From the NCBI GenBank assembly GCA_033026295.1, contig CM065189.1, forward strand, positions 62,001 to 126,000: 64,000 nt of DNA, in the 5' to 3' direction. The DNA comes from Channa striata (lineage: Eukaryota; Chordata; Actinopteri; Anabantiformes; Channidae). A program made the translations under genes and the position numbers. This document shows, piece after piece, positions 10,148-23,502 of the stretch; positions within the stretch are counted from its first letter, which is position 1; every line of letters starts with the position of its first letter. A model generated the notes under the pieces. It saw only the letters and a list, made by a program, of their open reading frames with translations. It was not told the origin of the DNA and did no database searches.

Positions 10148-11746
10148 GAGCTGAGCAGCATGGATGAGTGTGAGGACAAAGAAGAGCGAGTCCCTCCCTC
10201 CAAAACCCGTCTCTGTTCAAGACCAGACTCTACTGGACCTGGACCTGGTCAAAAGATTTTGGTAGTTTTTTCAAGGAAAGAGAATCCTATGAGAGGGAGG
10301 AACTGGAGAGGTCAATGATGAACACGAGGTCAGGGTGAGTTGTTCTCTAAATGCAAATATTTAATATTGCATCTGTTGATCATTTTTCAGTAGAAGGTTT
10401 ATAAAAGACAAACATTTTCTTTATCTAGAGATTCACATTTATCATCTAAAACTGAGCCAATTTTAGCATTTTGTGAGGTGCAGTGTTCAGACACTTTACT
10501 TCATGTAAATGCAGCTGCTTTTCTGTTTCATTTAGCACTGCCGACACATGTCCTGCTTAAAACAATGACTAATCTGTAGCTGTGGCGACAGCTGCCGTTG
10601 TAGGTACAAGATATATCAAATATATGGTTATGACTTTAACTACAGCTGTGGAAACACCTACAAAGGTGCACACTGGCATGTGGCTACTACTAGTGGAAAA
10701 GTGGCCGGCGGCAGGTCGTATAATCTGTTATGAACGAACCCATATTCCATGAGAAATCTGTGGGTTAAGTGTCTTTAATCAGACAAAGATAGTGTGTTTG
10801 CCACATGGGGACATGCCAGTTACAGAACTTGTGTTCTCCCTATTGCTGTTTTCAGCATATAAACTCATTCTTTTACTGTGACAAGTAGATATGGTGATAG
10901 GGTGTTTCACATTAAGTAATTTAATATTGGTATTTCTTGATATATACTCAGTCTACACATTTTACATAAGCTCTCAATGTCCGACTGATGTTGAGTGAAA
11001 AGGGATTTCTGTGCCTGAATGTGTGACTGAGTTGGTGCAGATCAAAGTTTAAAAACTTGTTTCTGAACTTTTAGAATTAAACAGGACAATGTCAGTCCCA
11101 GTGTGTTACGGGTTTCAACCAAAGTCGTACAAACATATCAGAGAACCTGCTTCTCCTAATAGAAGCTGCCTCTCAGTGGGATCAGCAGGACCAGGAAATC
11201 TTCACCACCACAGAGAGTCTCCGATTCACTGTCCACATCCACAGATCACTGCTGACATAATGTGAGCTCATTGTCCCTGATTGGTCCACAGAGTGGAGCA
11301 GCAGAGCTCCGAGGTTCCCAGTGGTCAGTCTGCCCAGCAGCATCCAACACACCTGGACTCCATGTTTATGGTCCGTACATGTCCAACTAGGACTTTTCCA
11401 ATAATGTCCACGCTGCACTTTTTACACCAGTGGATTGTCAGTGTGTCCAACATGGATCTGATGTTTGGCTCCATGGTTTTACTTGGACTGTGTCACTCAT
11501 ATAGTTTTCTGTTCCAGCTGCTGGAGGACAACATTGTGACTTTTGTGAAGGCCGAGCTGAAGAAGATCCAGAAGAGTCTGAGTCCAGATTACCCAGAATG
11601 CTCAGAGAGTCAGAGGGAGGATGAGGAGGTGGTGGATGGTGAGGATGAAGAGCAGAGGAGGAGCAGCAGAGAGTCGTTTCTGAAGATCACAGTGAACTTC
11701 CTGAGGAGGATGAAGCAGGAGGAGCTGGCTGAATGTCTGCACAGCA
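10148..11746 (+). pseudogene. NLRC3-like N-terminal exons (relic lacking NACHT and LRRs)
   Basis: Three exons are homologous to the left NLR gene but on the opposite strand: 10148-about 10247 (MDECEDKEERVPPSKT, diverging after GPGPG), 11292-11370 (SEVPSGQSAQQHPTHLDSMF) and 11518-11746 (LLEDNIVTFVKAELKKIQK). The last two keep exact lengths (79 and 229 bp), the same acceptors, and GT donors. The first has lost its second half. No FISNA-NACHT exon or LRR exon follows before the SPRY piece at 14506. It could be a pseudogene, or a short expressed protein if another exon is joined. Much of the intervening intron also matches the left gene. Confidence 0.8.
10330..11160. other. Intron-like stretch, nothing recognised
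   Basis: AT-rich sequence between the first and second relic exons. No coding or repeat signature was recognised. Confidence 0.5.
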
Positions 11747-12603
11747 GTAAGACTGAGTCCATGATATAGACTGAGAACCCTCAGGTCAGAATTCATCAAA
11801 CTGCCTTCGTTTAAAACCTCTGAGTTGCACATACACAGTAACATATTAGCCTTGGCACAATTGTGTGTTTACTTAATTTTTAAATGACCATATTTTTTTC
11901 CATATTTTAGATTTTTGTCTTTGTAGGTTTTGGGGAATTTTGCTCCCTGGATGTATTTTTCAAATATTGTTTCCTTGTTTTGTGTTTGTTGTTGAGTTAC
12001 TAAATATGGCAAAACGTCTGGTCGAAATGTTTAATGCACGTCTCCTCAGAATCATATTCTGTTGAGTTTATCATTAAGTCTAAGTGGATGTTTATGGCAG
12101 ATGTAATGAAATTCACTCGTGATTTTCTGTGGTAGCCCTTTCACAAAACTGACCATCAAACCTCATTAGTTCATCTGCGAGTCTCAACAACATTTGAACC
12201 AAATTTGAAGAGCTTCCCTCCAGGCGTTTCTGAGATATTGCATCCACATCCAGTAACTGGGACGAACAGACAACCTGAAAACATAATGCTGTTTGTCACC
12301 TACTGCCGTTGCCGGTGTATCAGGCTGAGGAGCTTGTGTTTGTCCGACCTGTGGTCTGTTTAGGCCTCCTAGACTTACTTTAGCTGTTGAAACGTACGTT
12401 TTTATCATTCACATATTTTATCATGTTATTTGTGAAATGTTCAAACTAGATACTCTTGCATTGAAGATTTGTCCTAAAATAATTATAACCACTGGACTAG
12501 CAGAAAATTTCAAATACACAGTTCATAGAATTTCTGTTCAAAGAGTTTGTGTTTGATCTTTTTCAGGGTCATTAAGACTGATAAAGATTCAGTTACTGTA
12601 GCA

Positions 12604-14732
12604 GCTGACTGAACGTGACTTTTCTCTCCACATGTGGGAAGCTGCTGTTTTCGGAGCCCAACACAAATGTTCTCCCACTGCTGACGACCGACCGACATTT
12701 CTGCTTCTGTCTCCTGTTTGTTCTCTGTGACTCCAGCATCATCAGCTTTCAGTCCGTCTGCTGCTCCATAGGAGACGAGAACGGCCGTGGACGCCGGCGT
12801 CTTCGAGAATTGTCTCCTTGTGTCAGGAAAACAAAGGGATCGTGTGTGAAAACCCAAATGAGTGGGGAGCTCCCTGCTCTCTTTGTGTCCCTGCGGTGCT
12901 GAAAGAGCAGAATCGCTCATTTAGTCGTGATATTGATCCTCAGTTCTGGTCTCAGACCTACAGTTACATCTAAGTAAGGACTGTTTGCTCCTTTGCATCA
13001 AGGTTTCATGCTGATCGATGATCTGGTGTCACTGTTTCCTCCACAGATGAAGGTCCAAAGTCTCTGGGAGCTGATGTGAATTCAGCAGCACCTGCCACAG
13101 TAACACGATTCATTTGGGCTTTTTGGACCATCTGCCACGGCCTGATCGGCCTGATCCCCACCAGGCAGATTTTATTATACTGGACACTTGTACTTTTGTT
13201 CTACTTGCTGATATTAATGAAAGAGCAGATCTGACACACTGACTGTATGTGAGGACGTGACTGTTGCTCGGCGTCGTCTCTCGGACTTTAGTGAACGTGT
13301 CTGCAGCTCTGCACATTTGAAGATCTCCTCCATCCGTCCGGTTCCACGTAGTTCTGCTAATGAAACGTAATGTCGGGCCTGTCACGTGACACACAGACGT
13401 CCTTTGACCTGATGGTGTGTCGTCTTGTCCACGTCCTGCTGGAAGAGCAAAGATGATCTTTCTCCGGTCGACATAAACTTGACTATATTTGACCCTAATA
13501 TTTGCCTGTGAATATTATTCTGACTGCACAGGATTATTCAAGGTGCAGAGTCACATATGAAGCTGGGCTGAGTTTAGAACCGTGTGACCTCCACCACTTA
13601 CAACTATTAAACACACGTTAGTGAAAGAAAGGAGTTTGTATCACAGGAAATTTACTTGTTTAAATCTTTCACATCCACCAAATGTGGCTTCACCATTTTG
13701 TTTGTGGATTCATAAAAACTGTCCCAAGGACAGACGGTTACAGTCACACAGGGACCAGGTGTATCAGGAGAGCGGACGTGTCCCCAGTCCGTCCCTGGGA
13801 CACAGTCTTCATCCAGACATTTGGACGAAGGACAAACCACTGAGTCCATGTGGGACTTTGCTGTTGTACATATGGATGAATCAATTCATCCTAATATCAG
13901 AGTCGAATCTAGAACATTTGTTATGCTCTAACTTCTAATAAATTAATAGTTATTTCAACAAACAATCATTTCCTGTCTGAAGGTAAATTTAAATTATATT
14001 AAACATTACTCTTAATGTTTGTTACTTTAAAATCACTCGTATTTTTGATCATTTTTATCCCTTTAAAGAATCAGCTGCTGTTGTCTGGTCCTGTCATCTA
14101 CACTCACTACTACAACTAAAAACACTTTGTGTCATAAATACGCTCATATTTACACATTTGACACATGGAAACTGAAGTAAGATTAAAGTCAAACTGTGGA
14201 CGTTATAATTGTTGTTGTTTGAATACACTTTATTCCATTCTAATAACTACTTGTGTAAATGTATAAAGTGTATTAGTGATGATGGATTAGTTGTAGTTCC
14301 CGCTGATGTCCATCAGAGGGAGACACTGGACCAGACAACAGCAGCGGATTCATTCAACTCAGTGAACTGAGACATTGTCTTTAATATGAATTTCATTAAT
14401 ATCCGTCACTTTGTCATATTTATTGTTTTATTTATTATTTCATTCATATATTTGATATATAATATCATTAAAGTCAACAGGAAGGTGACACACGTGTGAA
14501 GGAGGATTGGACCAGAGCTTCCAGCTGATGTGCAGTAATGGTCTGACTGGTCCCTGTTACTGGGAGCTGGAGTGGAGGAAATGCGTTGACGCTTCAGCAG
14601 GACAGGAGACAGGAAGGACTGTGAGTTTGGGCTGGACAATCAGTCCTGGACGCATCAGAACACAAAGACCTTCATCCCTCCTCCTCCTCCTCCTGTGTGT
14701 GGACTGTCCTGCTGGGACTCTGTCCTTCACTG
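12604..14732 (+). repeat. Inverted segmental duplication, copy A
   Basis: Matches 60168-61843 in reverse complement over most of its length. Examples are ccacatgtgggaagctgctg near 12631, the run around gtcgacataaacttgac near 13470, the segment around 13740-13830, and the SPRY part 14506-14705. Relative to copy B it carries about 570 bp extra between 13935 and 14505 and lacks roughly 100 bp near 13210. Apart from the SPRY fragment I recognise no gene in it. The interval 11.75-12.60 kb before it holds nothing recognisable. Confidence 0.8.
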
Positions 14733-14795
14733 AACCTCTGTCTCCTGGGTTTGGGCTCTGGAGGACTGGTTCCTGGTTCTGGGTTTGTTCAGAGT
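14506..14795 (+). pseudogene. Broken SPRY (B30.2) exon, copy A
   Basis: Translates as QSFQLMCSNGLTGPCYWELEW, then the DCPAGTLSF motif, typical of the SPRY half of fish NLR and TRIM B30.2 domains. After AGTLSF it jumps to TEPLSPGFGLW, so the usual block (YSVSSDxLIHLHTFNTTF) is deleted, and it ends in VCSE and a stop. The PRY half is absent. Orientation matches the N-terminal relic at 10-11.7 kb, so it may once have been the same gene's last exon. Confidence 0.75.
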
Positions 14796-14799
14796 AGTC

Positions 14800-15815
14800 C
14801 ACAGGTGAGACACACCTGTCTGCACGTCTTTACTGACGACAGGAGTGTGAATCATATATATTCTGTGTCCATAGTATGTTTACATCATTATTTGATTCTT
14901 ATCAGAGCCACAAACCAACAATTGTACAGAAGCTTTAATGCTGACAAGACTGCTGACACTTGAGTTCTTCTTCTGTGGACTTCTGTGGCTCGGACGTGTT
15001 CTGGGACTTTGACCGAATGTCAGTCAAACTGTCACTTTGTTGGATTCACCGACTGATGGAGGTTCATCAAATTGGATCATGGGCCAATGAAACTTTACTC
15101 AAAATAAATCTGTATTTAAATGTTTGAAATACAGAACATACAGGAAAAGAAATTGTACATTAATGGAACGAAAAGTTTATTGTAGTTAAAGGTGAAAAGT
15201 GTGTGAACATGATCAAATATATGAGCCGTGGTACAATCACGTCCATGTATGATTTTAATTTGTTCACGTTCAATTGTAAATACTGTCGTCTGATGGTCTT
15301 TTGTGTCGTCCACTGCATGTCTCTGCTGCTGAGACATGGACATTTCCCCACTGTGGGACAAATAAAGGCTGATCTTACCTTCACACTCACACGTATATAA
15401 AAGTGAATCTGTGAACATCAGCCGTTGTAGAGATGAATCACTGTTATGTTGAAGCAACATTTTTCATTGTACAAATAAAACCAATTCTCCTGTGAATCAT
15501 GTTATGAACTTCAATGTCAAAATGTTAGTGCTGCTGGGATCAAGAGACTGTTGGTGTCTGGGTTCTTAAGTTAAATGTGAAAAGCTCTGAAAAAAAAAAA
15601 AGAACCATGTTAAAGTCCGTAACTCAGTGTCACGGAAAAAATATATTGACAACTACTGGTTCCAGACTACGGAGCCCCGGAAGGGACATGGTCGAAAAAA
15701 AAATTACTGGGGAAAAGAAAAACTAAACTTTTGCGAGATCTCGCTTAAAAGTTTCGCGCAAATCCAAAAATGGTTTGCGAGATATACTTCGGTTAGTTAG
15801 TTATCATGGATATTA
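14800..15815. other. Intergenic stretch with a fish-repeat tail motif
   Basis: No gene recognised. At 15342-15369 catttccccactgtgggaca followed by aataaagg is a tail motif I recognise as frequent in fish repeats. A related sequence in reverse lies near 62490-62515. Short A-runs occur near 15590 and 15695. Confidence 0.4.
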
Positions 15816-18800
15816 CAATATCCACCACCCATCTGATGTGGTTGTTAAAGTCGGCAATCCCGCAACACTCTCCTGCCGAGCCCGAAGCTGACCATCGAGT
15901 GGCCAGCCCCTGGAGACGGCAAAGGCGGACGGGCAGGTGCAGCCCATGGTTCTGTCAGATGGTAGCCTCTTCTTCCTGAGCGTGGCAGGAAGTAGGCGGA
16001 GTCAAGCACACGAAGGTGTCTACACCTGCGTGGCTAGGAACAGCGCAGGGCGGGCCACCAGCCGTAATGCATCACTGTATATTGCAGGTGAGACGGGCCT
16101 GTGTCTGTCTTTGTATAGTTATATCCAGTGTGTTCTACCATTTTCACCTTATGGCTGCTGAAATATGCTTTTTTATAATGCACATTAAATGACAATTTGA
16201 AAACTGTGAAAATATAAAGGGGACCAGCATAGTTTAACTTATCAATATGCAGTAATAACATCCTGTAGGTTGGTGTGTTTCTTTCAAATTGTCCATGTAA
16301 AGTACACAATTCCATTTTGCTTCACATTAAACTCACAAAGCCAATTCCGTTTCTGTTTGCCATCACTACACACTTGAACATTACTTCATACGAATTTCTG
16401 GACAGAAGAAGCGCTCCTTAACTGGTTGTGTTTGACAGTGTTCTTGTGAAGGTGTTCCACATACTGTTTGAATGTTTTCACTTTTCATCTTGTTCAGCCA
16501 AAAACATTTAAACTAATTTTTACATAGGTTACACGAAACAAATAGCTAGTTTCCTTGTTTGGTACATGCATGGTTTATGCAGACAGGACATACAGACATC
16601 ATGTACATTTATATGTGTAAAGCATAACTTGGCCTTTTGTGTAGCATTTTTCATGTTTGTTCAGTGAGTCTATGATGATGCTGATACTCTGTGATCTCCC
16701 TTTAATATGTGATGTTTAGAACTGCATGCTGATGTAAAACTGGTGTAATCTCACAGAGCTGATTAAACTGCTCTGCTAAGAAATGTGTAACACGTGTAAA
16801 TATAACACATTCAACATTTATAAGGTTATTAAAAGCCATTATACCAGTATATGACAGAGTGAACCAAACAAAGTGAAACTTTTTCTTACATGACCATATA
16901 AACTGTGCAGTATCAGTGTTCACTGCACAGAAGCAGCTTCGAACACTGTTGCAAATCGACATGGAGCTCCCACTGTTCTCAGTCAGGATGACGACATTCT
17001 GCCGCTGCCATGCACACAGGTCTATGAGAACAAGAGTTTTTTTCATTATATTAGTGGTTAGAAGGAAGGATTTTAATTTGAGCAGTTAGTTGGTCAACAG
17101 AAAATCAATCTGTACCAAGTTTGACAAGTAATTACTTGTCAGAAAATAGACAGAAAATCTTTGGTTTTTGGTTTGGCGATAAAAAAAAGATATTTCAAGA
17201 AAGAGCATTCATTCAGACTCTGCTAACATTCTGTTGATGAAACGATCAATTGATTATTTAAAAAATAGTTTAATGGAAGAAGATGGTCAGTGTACATATC
17301 TTTAAATTTACAGCATATTTACCCCAAAATTACACGGTAAATCTTTGAATTAGTGATGTACCAGTACATATTTGTGGGCACAGCAATAAGAATATGTCAA
17401 ATGGTGGTAAGGACAACAACCTGGGAACTTGAAGTGTTTTATACTATAATTATTTTCAAATTACGGCGTGTCTATTCTAGTATTACATGGTATATAAAGT
17501 AGTTAAATGCATTAAAACATTCTTTTTCTGAATTCCAATAAAAATCAAAAGGCCGACAGGCTTTTTAGACTTCCTGCTTGTCTTTGTAGCTGGTAATGAG
17601 TAAATCCCGCAGAATCACTGCGATGTTTGCTGAGGGATGTGACGCATTAGGCTGCTTCATCCATGTCTGTTGGTCTGTTATCAAAAATCTGCATGGCAAT
17701 CTGGAAATTAACATTTTTACAGGACTTTTAGGACAAGCACTGATTTATTTAGAGCGAAAGGTCTGGACCAAACAGGGCTGTGCATCACATTAGTCAATTG
17801 TTGTTTTCTTTGCAGAATTCAGAGTTTTGAGGGAAAGAATCTCTGAATTCTTCCTACAGTTTAATGCGATCATGACATACTGTGGCAGGACCCTACAGTG
17901 TTTTTCCAGCTGATCTTAGCTCTGACTCGATGCTGTCGTAGTGTTGCAGGAGGAATTCGGTGTGCAGCCCAGTGATGTGGAGGTGGCAGAGGGGGAGGTG
18001 GCTGTCCTAAACTGCGGCTCCCCAGTGGGACACCCTGAACCTAACATCATATGGAAGAAAGATGGCGGCACATAGACACCACTGACCAACACTACACTGT
18101 AAGGCCTCTATTTCAGTTTTTTCTCTTATTTAGATGTGCAAGTAGTTTTATACATGTGATGATAATTTTACTGTAAATCATGTAAATTTCCAGGCAGTGT
18201 TAACTAACAGTCAAGACACCAGTCCTATAAAGTCTGGTGTAATATTGAAGTAACACTTAAGCCCACTGTAATTAGGCGATTCAAACTACCACCAGCAATA
18301 AAGACAAAAATAATACAGTGTAATATTGAAAGACAAAAGCCTCTTGAGGGGGAAGACAAAGAGTTGACGTGGAGGCAAATGGGCAGCGGACGTAGGATGA
18401 ATCTCCCATTTCCTGTTGTGGTAATTACAGCTTGTTGGCTAATTGTTAATTACTATGAACACGCTTGAGTGAAAGCTGACTGTTTGCCACCTCACGCTAA
18501 GCATTGAACCCAGTTTACTGCAAATGTTAAAGCTGTTAATTTCTGATCCAACAGTAGCTCACTCTCCTAAACCTACAGTACCTCTCCCTCTGCCAGGTGT
18601 GGACTACCTGCTCAGCAGAAAGTCACATGAGTGATAGTGACTGTTTTCATTCCACTAAAACTAAGTCAGTCAAATCCAGCAGTCCTAAATATGTCCCCAC
18701 CCAGTGAAGGTGATAATGTTCCGTTTGGTTTTAAACTGTTTTAGAGGAGCTGGTTCAGCTGTATGTGATCATCGTGGAAGATGCTGCTGTTGATCTGAAC

Positions 18801-21800
18801 TGTGTTAAACAGAGGGATGATCCTGTGTGATATAAATCTCCGCTTAGTAGAACATAACACAGATGAACAGCGTCATTACTAGAACTTCCAAAATGATCAT
18901 ACAGTTGAATTGACACATATAAAACAGTTTCAACTTGCAAAATCTAGTAACCTTCATGAGGTGAGGATTTATTACTGTAAACTCTCTTAATATAAAACCG
19001 AACTTCTCTGGCTATGGCTTTGGCCTTCCGTGCCAAAACATTAGAACCACTTCTAAATGTAATGCGCTCCTGTACAACTCCATCGCCAACTATGACCTCA
19101 ATAATAACTTTCTGACAGTTTCAACTTAAAAACTGAGAAATCCTCAGAGATTGTGTTGGATTGTTCCTAGTCAAGTGGCCGTTGAGTGTATATTTCTGCT
19201 CTAAGCCTCATTGGACTCATTGAACTGTGTGTTTCCTCCTACTGTCTGCGCTCCGCCTGTACTGTAGGAGCTGGGTGGACGGCTTATCATGGCTCCTGCA
19301 GAGAAGAACAACTCGGGTGCATGTGTTTGTGTGGCCAGCAACACTGTGGGACTGAGAGAGAGCAGAGCGGCCCAGCTTTCTGTGCTGGGTGAGACAGTAG
19401 TTCCATGACAAATTGAACAAGGCCAGTTTTGAATGTAGCCCTACATTGTGACTGAATGACAGAAAAGACCCTCCTGTACGAGCCAAAGTATACCCAGTTA
19501 CCTCGCAGTAAAGCACTGACTTTGTCTTCTGTTCTGCTGCAGCCGAGCCTTTGTTAGTACTGAAGCCAGAAAATGCGTCCGTGAGAATGGGGGAGTCTGC
19601 GCAGTTCTACTGCCAAGCTGAAGGTGACCCTCCACCTGCTGTGGTCTGGGGCAGAGAGCAAGGGCCACTGCCCAATGGCAGGTACCTTACAGTGGCAAAA
19701 CACACAAATACACCAATATCTGAGCTACTCTTCACTACTCTCCACACTAAAATTGAAAATGTAATAGAAGATATTTGTGTACAGGTACCTTGTTAACCCT
19801 GACCAGACCCTCCAGATCCATTACGTGACAGCCCAGGATGCTGGGAAGTACACATGCACTGCTGCCAACGATGTAGGTGTGGTGACTGCCAGCGCACAGC
19901 TGCTAGTTGAAGGTAAGATGAAGGCTGAATTTTTATTTTTTTAATACAGACTGACTGACAGTGTAAGAGCTCAGACAATTGTTCTCTGCATGCCCTGAGT
20001 AACACTGGAAGATGGAAATGTTTGTTTGCAACTTGCCTTTCCCAATTTTTATTATTATTTTTTTATGTATTTTTCTTAGTATGTTGTAGAAGAATAAGAT
20101 TATTACTTATCTTTTGCTGTGTGGCTATTCTTCTGGACATATCCAAACGATACACTGACATAACACTTTGGCGTTTCCAGAGGCTGCCAGCACTGAACAG
20201 AAAGACCTTCACAAAGAGCTGTCGGCCCTGCGAGTGGCTCTGGAAAATGTCACCATCATGGCCCCTGGGTCCAACATCTCTTAAGTGCAATGGAAGGTAT
20301 GAGGAAGCTGTTTCAGAGACTTTCTGAGAAAGCATGAATATTTGAGGGGTTTGATCCATAATGTGTTTTCTCTCTAAGCAGCTCCAGTCCCTCCCAGCCA
20401 CATTACCTGGATGGCTTTGAGGTTCTCTATCGCTGCCTGCTTCCTGCAAGCTCAGACTGGGCAGCAAAGAAGGTGACACTGCCCAGCTTCCAGACTCAGG
20501 TGGGCCCCCTAAAGAGAGGCTACAAGTATGAGTTCAAAGTTCGTCCCTATGGCAGCAACTTATACGGGAGAGAGAGCAACACCCGGCACCTTAGAGTTCC
20601 AGAGACAGGTACGAATTTTCTTACTTAAAGAGTATTGTGTGTTTTTGCATGAGCGTGTTCTGCGTATTGATTTGGCTTGGCATCTAATAACTTAAAGTTC
20701 AATATTAAAAATCTGAATGGTTTCAAATTATTTAAAATAAAACCAAAAGTAGCACTTGGCAAATTATATGAATTTAGATCCAGCTTAGAATGAATTTATG
20801 TTTTATAAATAAACTTTGTAGAGCAACAACAAGAATATGATAAATCAGCTTTACTTTACTCCATGAAATAGACACATTCGTTTGGATAGTCATGGTTGAA
20901 TTAATCCACTCTAATAAATCCTTTCTTCCTGAAGGATAAAATATTCTTAGTTTTTTAAAAAGGTTTCATATGTTCAGATTCAACTGTATGATCATTCTGG
21001 AACTTGTAGTTTGTACATGTACATGTACGTGAATCATAACACTGTTCAGTTTAACAATTATCGCATACAGCTGAGTCACGGTGAACGCACTAAAGTGAGG
21101 CGTTTATGTTCAGCAGGACTCTTTGCTGAGCACGTCTCTACTCCCGGCAGAGGGAGAGTTGCGTTTGGGAGCGAGTGAAGTCCAACACAAGCTGCTCAGC
21201 TTTAACGTTTGTGACAAATTCAGCTAAATGTTTAAAACGTACAATATACAGCAAGGTTTTGTCAAAGCATGTTCAGCAATTGACAACTGGCCAACTAGCT
21301 AAGTGTGTTTCACACACTGGTAAATGAAAGACCACGAGCAGGTTTTTAATCTTATTCTGAAAGTTTAACTTATTTCAACATGTGCATGTACAGAGACAAG
21401 TCAAGTAAAATCGCATGCCGACATCAGATGTGTGCATGCAGAGCAGCTGAGCTCCTCAAACGCAGAGAAGAGAGCCACTGAGGCTGATGCTCTTCCATTA
21501 TTTAACTTTTATGCTCTAATTTTCATATAGAAGTTAAATAGTGGCTGGATAGGCTGCAGATTTTTTTTTATTGGCCCCCAATAGCACAGACATTGGGCTG
21601 ATGTCGATTAATAAAAAATGTCAATGAGTTGCCCAAATAATGGCCAGAGTGATTAACTGGTCAACCACTAGTTGGATTACAGTCATGTTTGGCTCGTAAT
21701 TCTTCATTTTTACTACATCTAGTGCCCAGTGCCGCTCCGCTGGCTGTGTCCATAACAGTGAGTCATGAGCAGAATAACACTGTCCACCTGAGCTGGGAGC

Positions 21801-22292
21801 CTCCTCCTCATGAAACACACAACGGCGTCATCCAGGGTTATCAGGTAATAGTCAGAGAACAGCGGTTCTACAGTTCCGGACAATGCGTACTGTCATTTCC
21901 AATTAAAAATAAACCCTCATAAAATGTCCCTGCTAAAAAGAATTGAATGTAAGTTTTAATGACCCACTCAGGTGTGGTGTGTCGAGTCTGAGGAGCAGCA
22001 GTCTCAAAACTGGACATTGAACAGCGGTCAACACAACCTGGACATCTCTACTCTGACAGCAGGAAAACCATACCGGATTACCATAGCAGCTGTCAATGGA
22101 GCTGGAGTAGGAACGCTGAGTGACCCTCATGGATTCGTTATCAGTAAGCAAAAGGACTTCAAGAATCGGTTGCTGTTGGTTATCGCGTCACCACAGTGAA
22201 AAGATGAAATACAATCTGGATTCTCAGGGATTGATCAGCTACGTTGAAGAAAATTATCTATGAACACAGGCTGATTTAATCTGCTCTCCCAG

Positions 22293-22484
22293 ATCCACAG
22301 ATCAGCAGTTCTCCTGACTCAGACAGATGGGAACTGTCGGAGGCCTTGGCCCTGTTTCGGGACCCAGTGTTGATTGGCAGCATTGGTGCCCTCCTGTGGT
22401 GCATTCTCATGATTGTAGCTGTTTTTCTCTTTAAACGCCGCAGCAAGGCAGGCCACCTCATACTAGGACATCGCAGGGCCAAAG
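22293..22484 (+). pseudogene. robo4: Transmembrane exon of the robo4-like pseudogene
   Basis: Begins in phase after the last FN3 exon and encodes a linker (SSPDSDRWELSEAL), a hydrophobic span PVLIGSIGALLWCILMIVAV and the basic stop-transfer FKRRSKAGHLILGHRRAK. The reading frame is open, but the next exon (LANEDLVIKH at 22609) is out of phase by one base. Confidence 0.8.
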
Positions 22485-23203
22485 GTGTGTATAAATGCAC
22501 AGCTGGAATGTAATAACTGGACTATATCAAAAATGCATTCACTTCCAGAACATCAAGTGTAAAAGTTATTTTTAAAAGTACAAAATATATGTGTGTGTGT
22601 TTGCACAGACTGGCCAATGAAGACCTCGTTATAAAGCACAGGTAATGTGGAGCAAAAAGGCAGAGCTTGGTGATTACACACTGCCCAAAGAAATCTGGTT
22701 TATGATCATTTATGTAGTATTTAAAATCTGACTATGCTCACTTGAGACTAACTCAAATCCTTCTTCAATATATTGACCTTCTGTCCCCTACAGGATGGCA
22801 GCTCCTGATTCTCCGTGGGTTTCTGGAAGCTGGAGGCCTGCCTTTAACCAGAAGTATCAGGACTTATGGGCTCAAGGTCAAAAACATCCCGTGATCAGGA
22901 GCACCAGTGAGTTTGGATGGTTGAAATAGTGACACACATGATGCTAATGATAGAAATGCTGGTCTTAACAGCTGCTGGCTGTTTTTCAGGCCGTCAACTG
23001 TGGTCCAGAATAAAAAAACCAGGGTGAGACCAAACTGAAAAAGAGGGTCTTGTTGTGGCTCTAAGAACAACCCCAAAATGCCTGTTGTTTTTCCTGTTTT
23101 TATCTTTATTTTTAAAAGTTCTGTTTAAGTATGTTACTCTTTGTAAATTTGAAAAAAAAAAAACTCTGGGCCTATACTGCACTTAATCCTTTTTGTTTCC
23201 TAG

Positions 23204-23502
23204 GCCTCCCAGTCTCATCCAAGAAGGACTCTAGCTGTCTGAACTCAGCTGTCCCCATCGTGACCGACAGCTGTGGTGTCTACGGCACTTTTTACATAGA
23301 TTTGATGGGGAACAGTCCAGGGCGTCAGCCTAAAATGCCTCATGATCTGCCCCATCAGCAAGGAGCTGAGACCATCCAGATATTCACTCAGCCCGTCGCC
23401 AAGGCATCGCCCCTTGGGGGCTGTGAAGTGCTGCCATGGAAACAGGCCAGCCAAAAATGGGCGTGCTGAGAGAGTCGTGGGAAAAGAAAAACATTAAGCA
23501 AG
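23204..23502 (+). pseudogene. robo4: Cytoplasmic exon of the robo4-like pseudogene
   Basis: Encodes CGVYGTFYIDLMGNS, GAETIQIFTQPVAKASP and then, in a shifted frame, MGVLRESWEKKNIKQ before the donor at 23503. These are conserved blocks of the fish Robo4 tail as I know the family. The frame change near 23450 is about 2 nt. Confidence 0.78.

Noticed and set aside
12510..12920. Open frames in both strands of the inverted duplication (also 61525-61872)
   Set aside because: Conserved between copies only because the DNA is recently duplicated. No domain or splice context, and both strands are equally open.
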